Of a stretch of 64,000 nucleotides of DNA, positions 11,721 through 24,441 are shown piece by piece. Made by a program: the position numbers and the translations under genes. The notes beneath the pieces are model-generated. The model searched no databases. It had not been told where the DNA came from and saw only the letters and a program-made list of their open reading frames with translations. Each line of letters begins with the position of its first letter. Position 1 is the first letter of the stretch. The stretch is from Ceratothoa steindachneri (taxonomy: Eukaryota > Arthropoda > Malacostraca > Isopoda > Cymothoidae): positions 90,982,207 to 91,046,206 of the forward strand of contig OZ018333.1 in assembly GCA_963969495.1 (NCBI GenBank), read 5' to 3'.

Positions 11721-12399
11721 GTAATTGTCTTTCTTAAAGCCCAAGTCATTATTCCAAAATTTATTTCGCTGTCGCCTTAGGCCAAAACTATCGGCAGACA
11801 ACTTCGATCAAACAAATTTATGGTTATGGTTTTCGAAACGCTATTTAGGCTGATTTATTAACAGAAGATAAATCACATAGATAACCATATACTACACGAG
11901 GACTTCTATTTCGATCAGGGAGTGTGGTTCCGACTCGTTGGCATGGGTCGGCACCATTTATTGACTTCTTGGAAGTGCTCCTGTGCACGTAGTGTTGGTT
12001 GACTGTGTGCGTTTGCTTATCCCAGTGTGACCTGAATGCATCGAGGATATCATCTATGTTCGTGAGCGTTTACCTGTAGTTTCCTGGAAGGGGAGGGTAC
12101 GTGCCCAACATTCTCTTGACTCAGCGCCAGAAGAAGGAGGGTTAAGTGCAGCGAGCATCATTCCTAATGCGGATAACTTAGCCCCACTGACGGTTCTCGT
12201 CTAGCAGTACGCACTGTAGGATGTAGGGCACGGAGGAGTGTAAAGTTCCTTGTCGTAGTGATTGTTATATATTGTGATGAATCTTTGTGTTGTATTTAGA
12301 AGGTCAAGTGTTTATCGTGGCGTGTATACGCTTTGGGCTGTTTTTATGGTGTCCATAAAAACCTTCCATTGGTTGTCTAGTTGTGAGTACATGGTCTCA
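11717..12399 (-). other. Probable decayed LINE linker
   Basis: Continues the minus-strand LINE endonuclease of 12400-12770 in the direction of its C-terminus, but the protein motifs are no longer legible. The segment nearest 11717-11990 may instead belong to the inserted AT-rich DNA; the boundary could not be placed. Confidence 0.3.
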
Positions 12400-12770
12400 T
12401 GGAGGTTGAGGTTGCGTGGTGTATGTGTGGTTATGTGGTTCCCGAACTCTACCCAGCTCGTATTTGTCTAGTCGTATAGAGGCAGTGTGAGGATTAGTAT
12501 TTGAGGGGGATATAGTAAGAGACAGATAGGGATGTGGTCGGATAGTACATGGGGACCAGAGATTATGTGAGTGTAGCATCTTGTGTCGTTGTCGTTACGG
12601 AGGACCATAAATGGGGACGAGGTCCCGCCGCGCGGGCTGAAGAATGTGATGAAGGCCGGGCCGAAGTGTTCACAGCGAAATCTCTGCAAGGCACGGACCA
12701 GATAACTTCCCACCTCATTTGCTATGTTTGAAAAAAATGTAGCATTGCGTGTGTTTAGGTCCCCATATTA
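12400..12770 (-). pseudogene. LINE endonuclease C-terminal fragment
   Basis: The minus strand reads FITFFSPRGGTSSPF, then HVLSDHIPICLLL, the conserved SDH motif that closes LINE endonuclease domains, followed by linker (DKYELGRVREPHNHTY). Upstream, near 12770, a decayed MGTKHTQCY reading fits the NxxWG region after GDFN. Together with the RT piece at 10385-10738 it describes one minus-strand element interrupted by 1-1.2 kb of AT-rich DNA. Confidence 0.6.
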
Positions 12771-13057
12771 TTATGTAGTTAATTAGTATTTATTTAACAA
12801 GATAGCGAACATAATTTTGGAGAAGAGAATTAAACGATGAATCTAGGCCTACTCAGCGCGTGGATTGACATTTAACGCGTTGAGAAATTAGAAGGAATGG
12901 AAGAATGAACGATAGCGAAAATTAAATGTATTTAAGAATTCACAAATGAAAACAGGATTGGTTGAATATAACTTTGAACAAATTGGTATACACGAGTGAT
13001 GGTTTAGTGGATATTAATAGGAAGTTGAATAGGAATTTAAATATGATGTTAAATAAA

Positions 13058-13370
13058 ATAGCATAACAACACGATATTAAATTGGATGTAAAGCGGTAGT
13101 GTTAATAATAATGGATCACAATGATATATAAAATAGGTTGTACGATAAAAGTATGTTAGCGAATCACAATGAGATATTATATATGATGGAAATTAATAGT
13201 ATGTTAGCTATCACAATGAGATATTAAATAGGATTTAAATTAATTGTTTGTTAGTTGTCGCAATGAAATATTAAATTGGAAGTAAATCTATAGTTTCTTA
13301 GCTATTACAATGAGATATTAAATATGGTGTAAATTAATATTGTTAGCGAATCATAATGGTAATAGAAAAT
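13058..13370. repeat. Degenerate minisatellite, about 47-bp unit
   Basis: About six imperfect units, each with a gttagc(g)aatcacaatgag core followed by atattaaat. The cores start near 13155, 13203, 13250, 13297 and 13342 (spacing 48, 47, 47 and 45 bp), with more decayed units before 13155. The flanks 12771-13057 and 13371-13540 are AT-rich with nothing recognised. Confidence 0.75.
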
Positions 13371-13574
13371 TGGGGCTAAAAAAAATTAAAAAATATCTAT
13401 AAGTAAAGTACTCACGCATGAGATGAATTTAGAGATCTGAATAGTTAAACATCTTTTGATTTGAATGAACCTTTTTAGAGGGTGACGCGGGCGAGAGTGG
13501 AAGATTTCCGATTACACATTTCCTGAGTCTTTCAAGTTCCATTATTGGAACATATATCGAGAGAGTTTAATATC

Positions 13575-13681
<107 letters not shown>

Positions 13682-13828
13682 AAGTTACTTCGAATGATAA
13701 ATTGATTTTAATTATTTTGAGTAATCTAGAAATCATTATATACACGCACATTATTTTGTTTATTTTGGGAGTACTGCAGATTAATAAGAATCATGCAATG
13801 CTACAAATACTCCCCACCAAAGAAAGTC

Positions 13829-13850
13829 CCCCCCCCCCCTCTTATTTTAA
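13829..13850 (-). promoter_or_regulatory. Candidate polypurine tract of gypsy element
   Basis: On the minus strand a run ending in G11 followed by A lies about 15-30 bp beyond the end of the pol frame (stop at 13862-13864). Position and composition fit the plus-strand primer next to a 3' LTR, with the LTR expected toward lower coordinates (a tgtagc start near 13797). No second LTR was found to confirm it. Confidence 0.4.
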
Positions 13851-13861
13851 AATATTGTCTT

Positions 13862-14588
13862 GCTAATCCTGATAACGCCGAGCTCTCATGACGCGACCGT
13901 AACGTCTCACAGTGACAGTGGTTTGGCTGCGAGAACGGGAACCCGGAGTGGAGGTGATCTGCTTCTTTGTCCCTTCCGAGATGGCATCGAACGGGACGTG
14001 GGAGTATCGAGTCTAGTTTTCCGCTGGCTGGGTGACCTGTGGTGGAGAGAATTGCTCCTGACTGACCACTGCCGCCGACGAAGGTCCCTGCAGCACAAGA
14101 GGCGGAGGCAGCAAAACGGAAGGTAAAGTTTGTATATCAAGGGTTGTTTTGGGGACGGCCTGGACTTTAAATGGTTATAGTAGGAGATGAAGTAGGACGA
14201 GGGTCTTCAAGGTGAAGTTTTTCAATAAAGCGAGGTTTTAAGCGGTCTATGAAAACAGCATCTGGCTTGGTGCTAAGCTGAAGGACGAAGAACTTTGGCT
14301 TCCTAGAGATGGTGAGAAAGGGTCCATCATTGACAGGTTGGAATGAAGAGCGAGTTGAATCGCGACCGACAAAAACATGGGAACAATTTATCGTCTCTTT
14401 CGGTATGAAGGTTTTGAGATTGTCAGGCACTGTAGTGGCTGTAGGCTTAACCTCAGCCATCACCCGTATAAAATCGTGTACATAAGAAGTAGGATCGAGG
14501 TGGAAAGGTATAGGTCGGTCAGAAGAAGAAAAGAATTGACCACGGAGAAGTAGTTGAGTACCGTAGACAAGTTCCGCCGCAGAGCAGG
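13862..14588 (-). pseudogene. Ty3/gypsy integrase C-terminal remnant
   Basis: The minus-strand frame from about 14588 reads CSAAELVYGTQLLLRGQ, DPTSYVHDFIRVMAEVKPT, CSHVFVGRDSTRSSFQP, PFLTISRKPKFFVLQ and IDRLKPRFIE. These are the DNA-binding end of a gypsy-type integrase, including the chromodomain-like DGPF...ISR segment. The frame stops at 14167. Past frame changes the sequence continues as a proline-rich tail ending in TVRRYGRVMRARRYQD and a stop at 13862-13864. The catalytic core (DDE) is missing because foreign sequence begins near 14589. Confidence 0.7.
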
Positions 14589-14831
14589 CCAAATAAAAAT
14601 AACAAGAGAGTAATAGAAGAAAATAAAACACGTAAAGAAAAATATAGAGAAGATAAGGTAGAAAAATACAGATTGAAATATTACTTAGAACATGACTTGG
14701 ATACGATCGAAACGGCATTAGACGAGGAAAACCTACAAAGACTCTACATCCGAAGCAGCATTTTGAGAACAGAAAAAAAAGTTAGAAATCTTCACAGCGG
14801 GAAAAGAAAACACGAACTTAAATGCAAATAA
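14589..14831 (+). other. ATG-less Lys/Glu-rich ORF, unrecognised
   Basis: An 80-codon open frame without ATG, ending at TAA 14829-14831, begins where the gypsy integrase homology ends. It is highly charged and likely helical (RVIEENKTRKEKYRED, then DTIETALDEENLQRLYIR). Its first part is repeated 236 bp downstream (14843-14882), reading RVIEETKRRKEK before a stop. It could be an exon-like remnant or part of an unknown insertion. I do not recognise the family. Confidence 0.3.
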
Positions 14832-14929
14832 GAAATAGCAGAAGAGTAATAGAAGAAACTAAAAGACGTAAAGAGAAGTAGAAAGTAGAAAATAAGAGAT
14901 TAAACCCCCAATTCAGAGCTTACCTGGAT

Positions 14930-15380
14930 CTCTTAGCGTTTGTGCAACTGATGCTTTCTTTACTTGTGTCGGTTGTGTTCCCTTCCACGAGTTTGGTTCA
15001 GACATCTTTATTCTGTACAGTGGCGCAAATCTCTCATGTGTTGGTGGGGTCACAGTGGGACTGTGGCTCCGTGGTCATGTGCTTCCACCTCTCGTTTAAC
15101 TCTAACCCTGCAGTGGGGTGCCCTGCGTAGCCTGTTAGCCACAGCAGCTGAACAGTCCCCCAGCCTGAGTGCAAATTAGAGAAGCCGCGTCCTTGGGTTC
15201 CCTTGAGGTCTCTGATGGGGTCCGGGAAAGTTGTTGGTGCGCTTCTCCCTCTCAGTGCTACCTTATCTTATTTATTTATTTATGTATTTTATTAGTATTA
15301 TTTATTTATTACTTAGTATTATTTTTATTATTATTTATTATGATTATTTATTAATCTAGCCAATACCAACTTTATTGTAT
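14930..15380 (+). mobile_element. Possible LINE 3' region
   Basis: A GC-richer segment (14940-15250) runs into a T-rich tract with ttatttattt words and ends in tctagccaat...aaggtttttt, resembling the T-rich 3' UTRs at 10060-10200 and 10320-10370. The coding part is not readable as a known domain, so the call rests on the tail only. Confidence 0.3.
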
Positions 15381-15789
15381 AAGGTTTTTTTCAGTTGATG
15401 CACGACAATTTTGATGCGCTGAATCCTAAAAAAAATCACATTGGTTTTGCTCAATTAGGTCGACTTTTTATTTATGTCCACATCGTGTTTTTTTACGTAT
15501 ATTTTACATATACGGTATTTTGTATTTATATGATGCAATAATCTTTCTTATTTCTTTAAATAAACGGATTGTGAATAGTTTACGTGCGGCAATTTTTGAA
15601 TGAGTGGTATTTTTCTTTTTCAGGTGAATGAAATGAATTCAACAAAAAGATTTGGCAAAAATAAGCTCGATGTATTCTGCTCCATCGGCGCCAAATACAC
15701 TTCCAGCCACAAGTTTCATAAAGTGTTCTAACCATTCTTAACCAGGATAAAGCTTGGGCGCCACACATAGTATGTACTTAGTATCTGCG
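15381..15789. other. Intergenic
   Basis: No gene or repeat recognised in this AT-rich stretch. A 62-codon minus-strand frame at 15580-15768 shows no motif and is probably chance. Confidence 0.35.
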
Positions 15790-16490
15790 GCGATGAGCAA
15801 TGGTAATGAGAGTCGTCTGAAGTTTAGAATTTCCATGGTTTGGAGGGAGCGGCCAAACCATGGCACTGACTGCTACTTTTGAGCTATTGATTTGAATAGG
15901 ATAAACCGAAAACTGAGGTAGTCTCAAGTATCCTGATCTTCAATCAGCACGTCGTCCTGTAGCTCAGTGTGATGGGATTCCAGGACCTATATTTGGAGGA
16001 CTTCCGAACATTAGTGAAGAAGATTCCTTCAGGGTTAAGAAAAATGCAGAAGAAAAATGTTTTTTTGCTGATGAGGTTCCGAATCCTTTTCCTCAAAAGG
16101 AGCCAAATTATCTAGTTTGCGATCTTAGCCTTTTCACAGTCATCTGCCGAACTGTTGGCATCATCGAGATTGAAAAAAAAACCCTCCTCTCTGAGAGTGC
16201 GGGCATCACTTTTTATCCCCAAAGACATCAAAAGCACCTCAGTTTATTCTCCCAAAGAGGAGAACTATGTGTACCATACATAGATTGAGTAGTATTTGAA
16301 CAAGTTTGGAAAGCCACAGTACCAACCCAAAGATTGGAGACTGCTCATTGACGGCAACAACAATTGTTCGCTGAAATGTGTTCTGCAGTCAGTTTTCCTC
16401 TGTACCCCTTTCTCAGTCGACTCCACTGAAGTAATAATATGAAGAGGTGAAGTACATGCTGGGTGAAATTGGTTATGATCCTTATGAATG
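15790..16490 (+). pseudogene. Unknown multi-copy family, N-terminal half (copy 1)
   Basis: Decayed plus-strand coding sequence across several frames. In order it reads TDCYF, AIDLNRINRK, YPDLQSARRPVAQCDGIPG, PIFGGLPNISEEDSF, an acidic stretch, [27 protein letters not shown], and near 16330-16400 a [18 protein letters not shown] reading. These blocks match the N-terminal and middle part of an uncharacterised protein family that I recall as multi-copy in arthropod genomes and whose middle and C-terminal parts occur at 37075-38240 and 38400-38640. Many stops show it is dead. It is followed directly by a (TA)n array. Confidence 0.6.
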
Positions 16491-16523
16491 GTTGATTTGC
16501 GTATATCTGAAGATGGTGAACTT

Positions 16524-18164
<1,641 letters not shown>

Positions 18165-18237
18165 GGGTTTAGCCCTATTGTATATTTGCCTCTGGGTGAG
18201 GGTCACCCAGAGGCAAATATACAATAGGGCTAGACCC
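18165..18237. repeat. Near-perfect palindrome (35-bp arms)
   Basis: Arms 18165-18199 and 18203-18237 are reverse complements with 34 of 35 positions paired, separated by only ggg. The loop-proximal part is gcctctgggtga / tcacccagaggc. Such structure is a strong hairpin in DNA or RNA. It could be a hairpin RNA precursor, a recent template-switch inverted duplication, or an assembly artefact. Confidence 0.9.
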
Positions 18238-18902
18238 AACACAGAGGAGACCTTCACTCTGGGTACAGCTCTATGGGAAGATGGTGTATGCCCGGCCCTT
18301 TTTGCGCCCTTCAATTACTACAGCTTCCTGACCTTTCCTTGCCCCTCCCCCTCCTTCTATTGCCACCCCTGGACCCTGACCTCTCCGGGACAGGTCACCA
18401 TTTCTAACTGCCTATAAAACCACCGGTAGGTTTTGGTTTGGAGTTCCCAAAGAGAGGTAGGCATGGCGTATACTGCCCGTCCCAGTGCCATCTGCCAGGG
18501 CATCCAAGAAGACCCACTTCGAGATACCTTGGTGGGGTCAAAGTAAGGCCATGGTCAGTAAATTTTTAAATAACCATCATGTGCAACTTGCACCCCCTCC
18601 CATTCAGTCTTGGTGAAGGGGCTCCTTTATCACGACTACTGATTGATAAAGGGGCGTTTCCTCTTTTATGACTTTCGGAGGCCCACTCGGCTACCTTCAC
18701 CTCTTCTAAGATAAGACCCCCTGTGCCCTTTTCAGAGGCCCCTCCAAGATTCTTCTCGCTAAGTCATTACCATCTCTCCAATATCTACGGGTTCGGAAGT
18801 TTTTCTCCTTACTTACCCATAGAGTGTACCTTCGGGGATCTATGCTAGTATCGGGACCCCTATACTTCATCAGTGCCACGCCTAAAAGAGCCCTAGCTGA
18901 GA

Positions 18903-18905
<3 letters not shown>
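18238..18905. other. Unassigned, possibly decayed LINE 5' part
   Basis: GC-richer than its surroundings, without a readable domain. It precedes the plus-strand LINE remnant at 19040-20850 and could be its 5' part. Confidence 0.25.

Positions 18906-18975
<70 letters not shown>
18906..18975. repeat. (CT)n microsatellite
   Basis: About 70 bp of uninterrupted CT repeat. Confidence 0.95.
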
Positions 18976-18980
<5 letters not shown>

Positions 18981-19039
18981 CCGACGGGATTAGTGTTCTC
19001 CTCTTTACTCCGTTTTGAAGGTTTACCACCAGGCGTCTC

Positions 19040-20850
19040 TCCACATGCCGCGAGTGCCACCTTTTCTTTCTCGCAAACCGGGAAGAGACCCCTCTAGACC
19101 AGCCTGTTTCTACTCAATCTCTCTAAGCTCGTGAGGGTGTGCAAGTTAATGTAGAAATTGGTAAATGTTTTAGATTAGCCGTTTGTCTGGACAGCGGTGG
19201 CCACCCGTCTTCTCCACTGTTTCCTTAGTCTTATTTTGACCAATGCCTCACCGGAAAGGCTCATATTCACATCCTTAGGGTAATTTGCGCCCGCGTTATG
19301 GACTTGTCTTCTTTCCGTGAGATTCAACATCTGGGGTGCTGGTAGGGCTACTGCCTTACTTTTCCCCTCAATCCTTTGTTTGTTTGAAGCTTGACTAGGG
19401 ATGAGAGTTTAATGTATCTATAACCGAGCGTGTATGGCATAAGTTGGACTCGATCCACCACGTCGGCCTTCGCCTGGTGCCTTCCGCACGTCCCCCATCG
19501 ATAGCCTACTTCGGGGTGTTGGGGAGAGGCCACTCGCTCTGCGCCGTGCACAATTCGGCTGTACGCGCGAGCCCGGCGCCTCCCTCAGTTGCCAACAGCT
19601 CTCATTACATCCGCCACAATCATACCCTAAGCCCTTTGGATTTAGGGCCAGGAAACTACTTAGAGAGCTAGGTGTAGCTCTCGGTCCGGTGGCCCACTAA
19701 ATGTATTCAGGTGGCCACCATAGGGGGTACCACCTTTGACTATTTGTCGACATGCCTCTGCTCCCAAATCCTCTGCAACGCTAAGAGTATTGCGTTCGAG
19801 CTTTTGGAGGATACTCGTGTGTCACGTTGGAACCTTGTCAGGTATATAGATGGCTCCAAGTCCCAGGAGGCGTTCGGTCTCGACCCTGTATCCCGTCTTT
19901 AAATCACTAGGACTCTGCCAGGTACCCCGTCTTTCTTCATGGCGAGCTGGTTGCAATGCACTGTTCGGTACGGGAGATAACGCGTTGTGCCCGTTTCGGA
20001 AAACCGTATTGTGATCTATAGTGACTCACAGATCGCCTTAAGTGCTCTCGAGTCAGTGAAATCACCGAAACTTCTGGTTCGCGATATCCGTGACGCCACG
20101 GTTTTGGCGAGCCAGACAGATGTCGAGATTATCTTCTGCTGGGTTCCTGGAAATGTGGGAAATACGGGGAATGATGTCACCAAAGAGTGCGTGGTGACTG
20201 AGCGACCATACCATCGTTTCGCTCTTCCTCAAACCGATTACATGGTAAGAATCAGGGCAGCCTTCCGGGCTCCTTGACGATGAAGATGGACCTAACTGCA
20301 ATGTCGCGACAGCTTCCGTTTGCTTGTTGTAGTCTCACAATTGGACGCATTGCCATTGGATGCGGCGCGCACCTGTACCATATTGCGACGACTGCGTTGG
20401 TTCCCAGACTGTTCGGCACATTGTTGTTCAGTCCCATTCTGGGTGATCTTCGCGCAAGTTACTTGTCCCGGTAACAGGATGAGCTATCTCGCTACCGCTT
20501 ATACTCAGGATAGGTTCGCGTACACAGATCTGCGGACTATATGACCTTGTGGAAGAGGCTGGCTTCCTCCACTTTATTTGATACTATTGAAAGTCGCATG
20601 TTCCTGGGTCAAGGGCAGGTGGGCCTAGCCCGACGCCGGAGTGCGCTTCCTTCTTGTCTCCTTTTTACTTGTTTTTTAATTATTATTTTAGCTTGCTTCT
20701 TACTTTGTTCCAGTTTTATCTTTGATATTTTATTAAATGCTACTCTTTTAATTAAGCCTTTATTAGTCTGTTGCGTAATTACACTGACTTTCGCCCTAGT
20801 AGGCAGTCACCAGATGGGCTCTTAAAATTTAAAAAAAAAACAGAAAAGGA
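19040..20850 (+). pseudogene. LINE ORF2: RT end, RNase H, 3' UTR
   Basis: Decayed 3' half of a LINE. Near 19480-19570 the frames read RTSPIDSLLRGVGERPL, LALRRAQFGC, the region after the RT palm. At 19840-20270 RNase H is clear: RYIDGSKSQEAFG, then IVIYSDSQIALSALE, then VEIIFCWVPGNVGNTGND. The active-site Asp in DGS and SDSQ are kept, but stops and frameshifts separate the blocks. C-terminal decay follows to about 20600. The T-rich 3' UTR ends with gtaggcagtcaccagatggg and an A-rich tail at 20822-20840. It is the same family as the 5268-6115 and 8490-10200 copies. Confidence 0.7.
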
Positions 20851-21760
20851 CTTTATCGATCTCTACAAAGTATATGACTAATGCTAGTTCGACGGACTTG
20901 GTGCTTCTTCAAGGGGTATAAACGCGTTCTCCCTTAAAAAAGAACAGAGCAAAAGGACTACGGGTTCTTCTCTTTTCGCTGGGGATCTCGAGACGGACTG
21001 GCCCGCTGTCGTTTCTGTAAGTAACCTAGTCAAAAGCGACATGTCCGGCTCCGAGGCGCCATCGGACGGGAAGACCTAAAATAAGGCTGGTTAAGATGAC
21101 ACCTTACTCGACCATGAATTTCTGAAAGGGGAGGGGGAGTAGTTATGCGAGGGAACTCTTGAAATAATCCTGGTAAGATATCTCTGAAGATGGCTGACCA
21201 AGGATTGGTCAAGGTCAAACATGTGATGAGAAAACGGTGCGTGCCGGTTGGTATAGATACCCTCTCAAGCCATTCGTGCCAATGCTTCAATGGAATTTCC
21301 ACGGACTCCGGCCCAACTGAGCATAGCTGTAGAGCCTCTTCTCCCGTTCGCTCTCTTTCTGTAGGAGACCATGATAGACACACTACCCCTGACCATCCTC
21401 ACGAGGTACAAGGGTTTTGCAACCCTACCCCCACTGGATGGGAGGAGGATGCCATTTACGCCAGGCATGATGTCTCCGTTCTTCTATTTCCGATAAGTAC
21501 CTCCTTTGATGCTGAGGCAGAGCGACAACACCTGGATCAAAGGTATACTGTATTTTCTGCGCACATTCGCCAGGTCAGTCGACTTTGAAGCGGGAAACAT
21601 CCGCCGCGTCGTCGCACGGTTGCCGATGACATATAATAACACCTATGGCAAAATTATTCCATTCGAAAGAACCCATTCTTCGGATGATCAACAACACCCC
21701 CCGGTGTCTTTAATTGTTGCATACCTTTCTTACCACTTGGGTGATCGTACGAGTGACTCA
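20851..21760 (+). pseudogene. LINE remnant with ORF1-endonuclease fusion
   Basis: Positions 21200-21265 match ORF1 sequence found at 7560-7690 and 62265-62400 (gtcaa(g/a)gt(c/t)(g/a)aac(g/a)tgtgat). At 21279 the sequence switches directly to the start of ORF2 (atgcttcaatgg, read MLQWNFHG), skipping the zinc knuckles and the rest of ORF1. Endonuclease motifs continue to about 21590 in changing frames. It is an internally deleted, dead copy. Confidence 0.5.
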
Positions 21761-22910
21761 AGAGACCGAGGTGTTCGAAGGGTTCCCTGATACGACGTCC
21801 AAAAGAGGGTACTCACAGGAAGTGAAGAAATCCGTGAGGATCTTGAAGACGCCACCTATACCTGCGTACTAACCGATTTACTCGATACCGCACCGGTGAC
21901 AAGAGCCCCGCCAAGCCTCGAGCAGGCAGCTAAAGCGCACCAGGGTTTGGCATTCTCGGACTCTCCTGCTTCGAGGAGGCAATCACCGAAGATAGATCCC
22001 ATCTTCAAAGCAATTCTCCATCGAGAACACACACTCCGGTAGCCTTTCCATTGCAAAAGGAGTTGCCGTAACACCAGGACTCCACCGAGAGAATCAGCCC
22101 CTCGAATACCAGCTAGAGACTTAACCCGTTTGTCCTTAGTGTTAAGAGATAACGACAAATATCCCTTACCCTACCTTGAAGGTCACTCAACTTCTCATCT
22201 TCTTCTCCCTTCGAGAACCGTTGAAATACCAAGCCTTGGAAACTCGAAGCTTCTTCATTACCCAAAGAATTAAATTTAAGTCATTTGAAATTCATTTCTT
22301 TTCTAAAGAAATTTTTTTAGCAATAAAAAATATATAAAATACCAGGCAATGGCCTCGCCACTTCCCTGCGCTTCGCTACTAAGATTAAAATTTAAAATCT
22401 AAAAAAAAGCAGCCATGGTTAAATTTTTATAAATTTTCTGAACTTCGCCAATTATAATAATTTTAAAAAGGAACTCTACACTAAATTTCCCCCCTTTCAA
22501 AATAACACTTTGCTAAAATATAGTTATAGAAGATATATAAAAATAAATTTTCTAAACTTCACCATTTGTAATTCTTTGGGTTTTAAAAAAGTCACAAAAT
22601 TTTGATACTTATATTTATTTCTGAACTTCACCATTTTGTTTTTTAATGTTATAAAAGAATTATAACATTGAGGAAAAAACATGAGTCATAACCAAACTAA
22701 GATGAAATTATTATTTAAATACACAAAAAAATCCCCTTCTTAAATTATAGAGTTAGTGACCCGTCTTTCGGAAATTGAATTACAAGATGAGCTCTAAATG
22801 GTCATTTAAATACCCTGATTTGAGTTATGATGTAGCAGCATGGGGCACTCACGCATTCTTTTCCTCTTGTCTCCCCCAACTTTCCCTCCGAGCGTCTACC
22901 CTCACAATCC
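21761..22910. other. Unassigned, AT-rich from 22250
   Basis: No gene recognised. A 100-codon minus-strand frame at 21856-22158 has no motif I know. From about 22260 the sequence is strongly AT-rich, and a phrase of the form aaatttt...aacttc(a/g)cca recurs at about 22430, 22545 and 22615, suggesting an old tandem repeat. Confidence 0.35.
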
Positions 22911-23790
22911 ATGACCGCAAACAATTCCTTTTGAACGCACAAACGTACACATGACCGCAAACAATTCCTTTTGAACGCACAAACGTACACATGACCGCAA
23001 ACAATTCCTTTTGAACGCACAAACGTACACATGACCGCAAACAATTCCTTTTGAACGCACAAACGTACACATGACCGCAAACAATTCCTTTTGAACGCAC
23101 AAACGTACACATGACCGCAAACAATTCCTTTTGAACGCACAAACGTACACATGACCGCAAACAATTCCTTTTGAACGCACAAACGTACACATGACCGCAA
23201 ACAATTCCTTTTGAACGCACAAACGTACACATGACCGCAAACAATTCCTTTTGAACGCACAAACGTACACATGACCGCAAACAATTCCTTTTGAACGCAC
23301 AAACGTACACATGACCGCAAACAATTCCTTTTGAACGCACAGACGTACACATGACCGCAAACAATTCCTTTTGAACGCACAAACGTACACATGACCGCAA
23401 ACAATTCCTTTTGAACGCACAAACGTACACATGACCGCAAACAATTCCTTTTGAACGCACAAACGTACACATGACCGCAAACAATTCCTTTTGAACGCAC
23501 AAACGTACACATGACCGCAAACAATTCCTTTTGAACGCACAAACGTACACATGACCGCAAACAATTCCTTTTGAACGCACAAACGTACACATGACCGCAA
23601 ACAATTCCTTTTGAACGCACAAACGTACACATGACCGCCAACAATTCCTTTTGAACGCACAAACGTACACATGACCGCAAACAATTCTTTTTGAACGCAC
23701 AAACGTACACATGACCGCAAACAATTCCTTTTAAACGCACAAACGTACACATGACCGCAAACAATTCCTTTTAAACGCACAAACGTACAC
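22911..23790. repeat. Satellite array, 22 units of 40 bp
   Basis: Exactly 880 bp made of 22 head-to-tail 40-bp units that run from atgaccgcaa to aaacgtacac. Only a few single-base variants are seen: one A-to-G near 23342, one A-to-C near 23639, C-to-T near 23688, and G-to-A in the last two units near 23733 and 23773. Variants cluster in the units at the right end. Because 40 is not a multiple of three, each minus-strand frame cycles through all phases. All three stay open for about 290-320 codons (repeating CTFVRSKGIVCGHVYVCAFK-like text). This looks like a by-product of a stop-free unit rather than a gene. Confidence 0.95.
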
Positions 23791-24441
23791 ATAACCCCCA
23801 AATAGTTTTTAGTAAAGAAATTGTTCTAAAAGTTCAGAGTCGAGAATGGAAATAGAAGTCGCGGCATTGATTATAATGGAGGGAGTCTTGAAAAGTGCAA
23901 GTTGGACAAGGAAAACTTGGATGTTGGGGCCTGGAGGGCACACTAGTCTTCAGTCTTCGAAGATCCTCTTGCGCAGCCAAGGGAGGTGGGGCATGATGCA
24001 GTTAGTCCCTGAGCAGGGTTCTTGAAAACGTTTCGAGGGGAGGGACCTATGTTCTTAATCTCCCCTGCGAAAGAAAGACGACTAAACCTTGATAGTGGCC
24101 GCTGAGGTGAGAACGGGGTCAATAGCGGTAATGGGCGGGTGTGTCGTTACCAAACAACCTTGCCATGTGAAATAAAGGACAATCCAAAAGAATAGAAATT
24201 AAGGAGAGAAAAGTGTATTATTTATATCCATGGAAGATTTTCACACCTGAAATGATAAGGTGTGAAGCATCATCGAGAAGCCCATTTAGAGCCGCCACCC
24301 AGGTTGGTAACCAGGCATGACTTTATAGTGCCAACGACCAAGTACCAGGACGGGACTCGAATGAGGACATTGGAGGTGTCTTTCATAGAGGTCATTCCTT
24401 TCACCAAATCTGAATTTAAGTTTAATATATTCATGACGTCG
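23791..24441. other. Intergenic downstream of F-box locus
   Basis: No gene or repeat recognised between the satellite and the 3' end of the minus-strand F-box locus. An aataaa hexamer on the minus strand was not clearly placed. Confidence 0.3.

Noticed and set aside
22911..23790. CRISPR-like repeat array
   Set aside because: Units are contiguous identical 40-mers with no spacers, in eukaryotic DNA.
22802..23801. Three overlapping minus-strand ORFs of about 300 codons as genes
   Set aside because: They are produced by a 40-bp tandem unit that happens to lack stops; no non-repetitive coding sequence, no start context and no domain.
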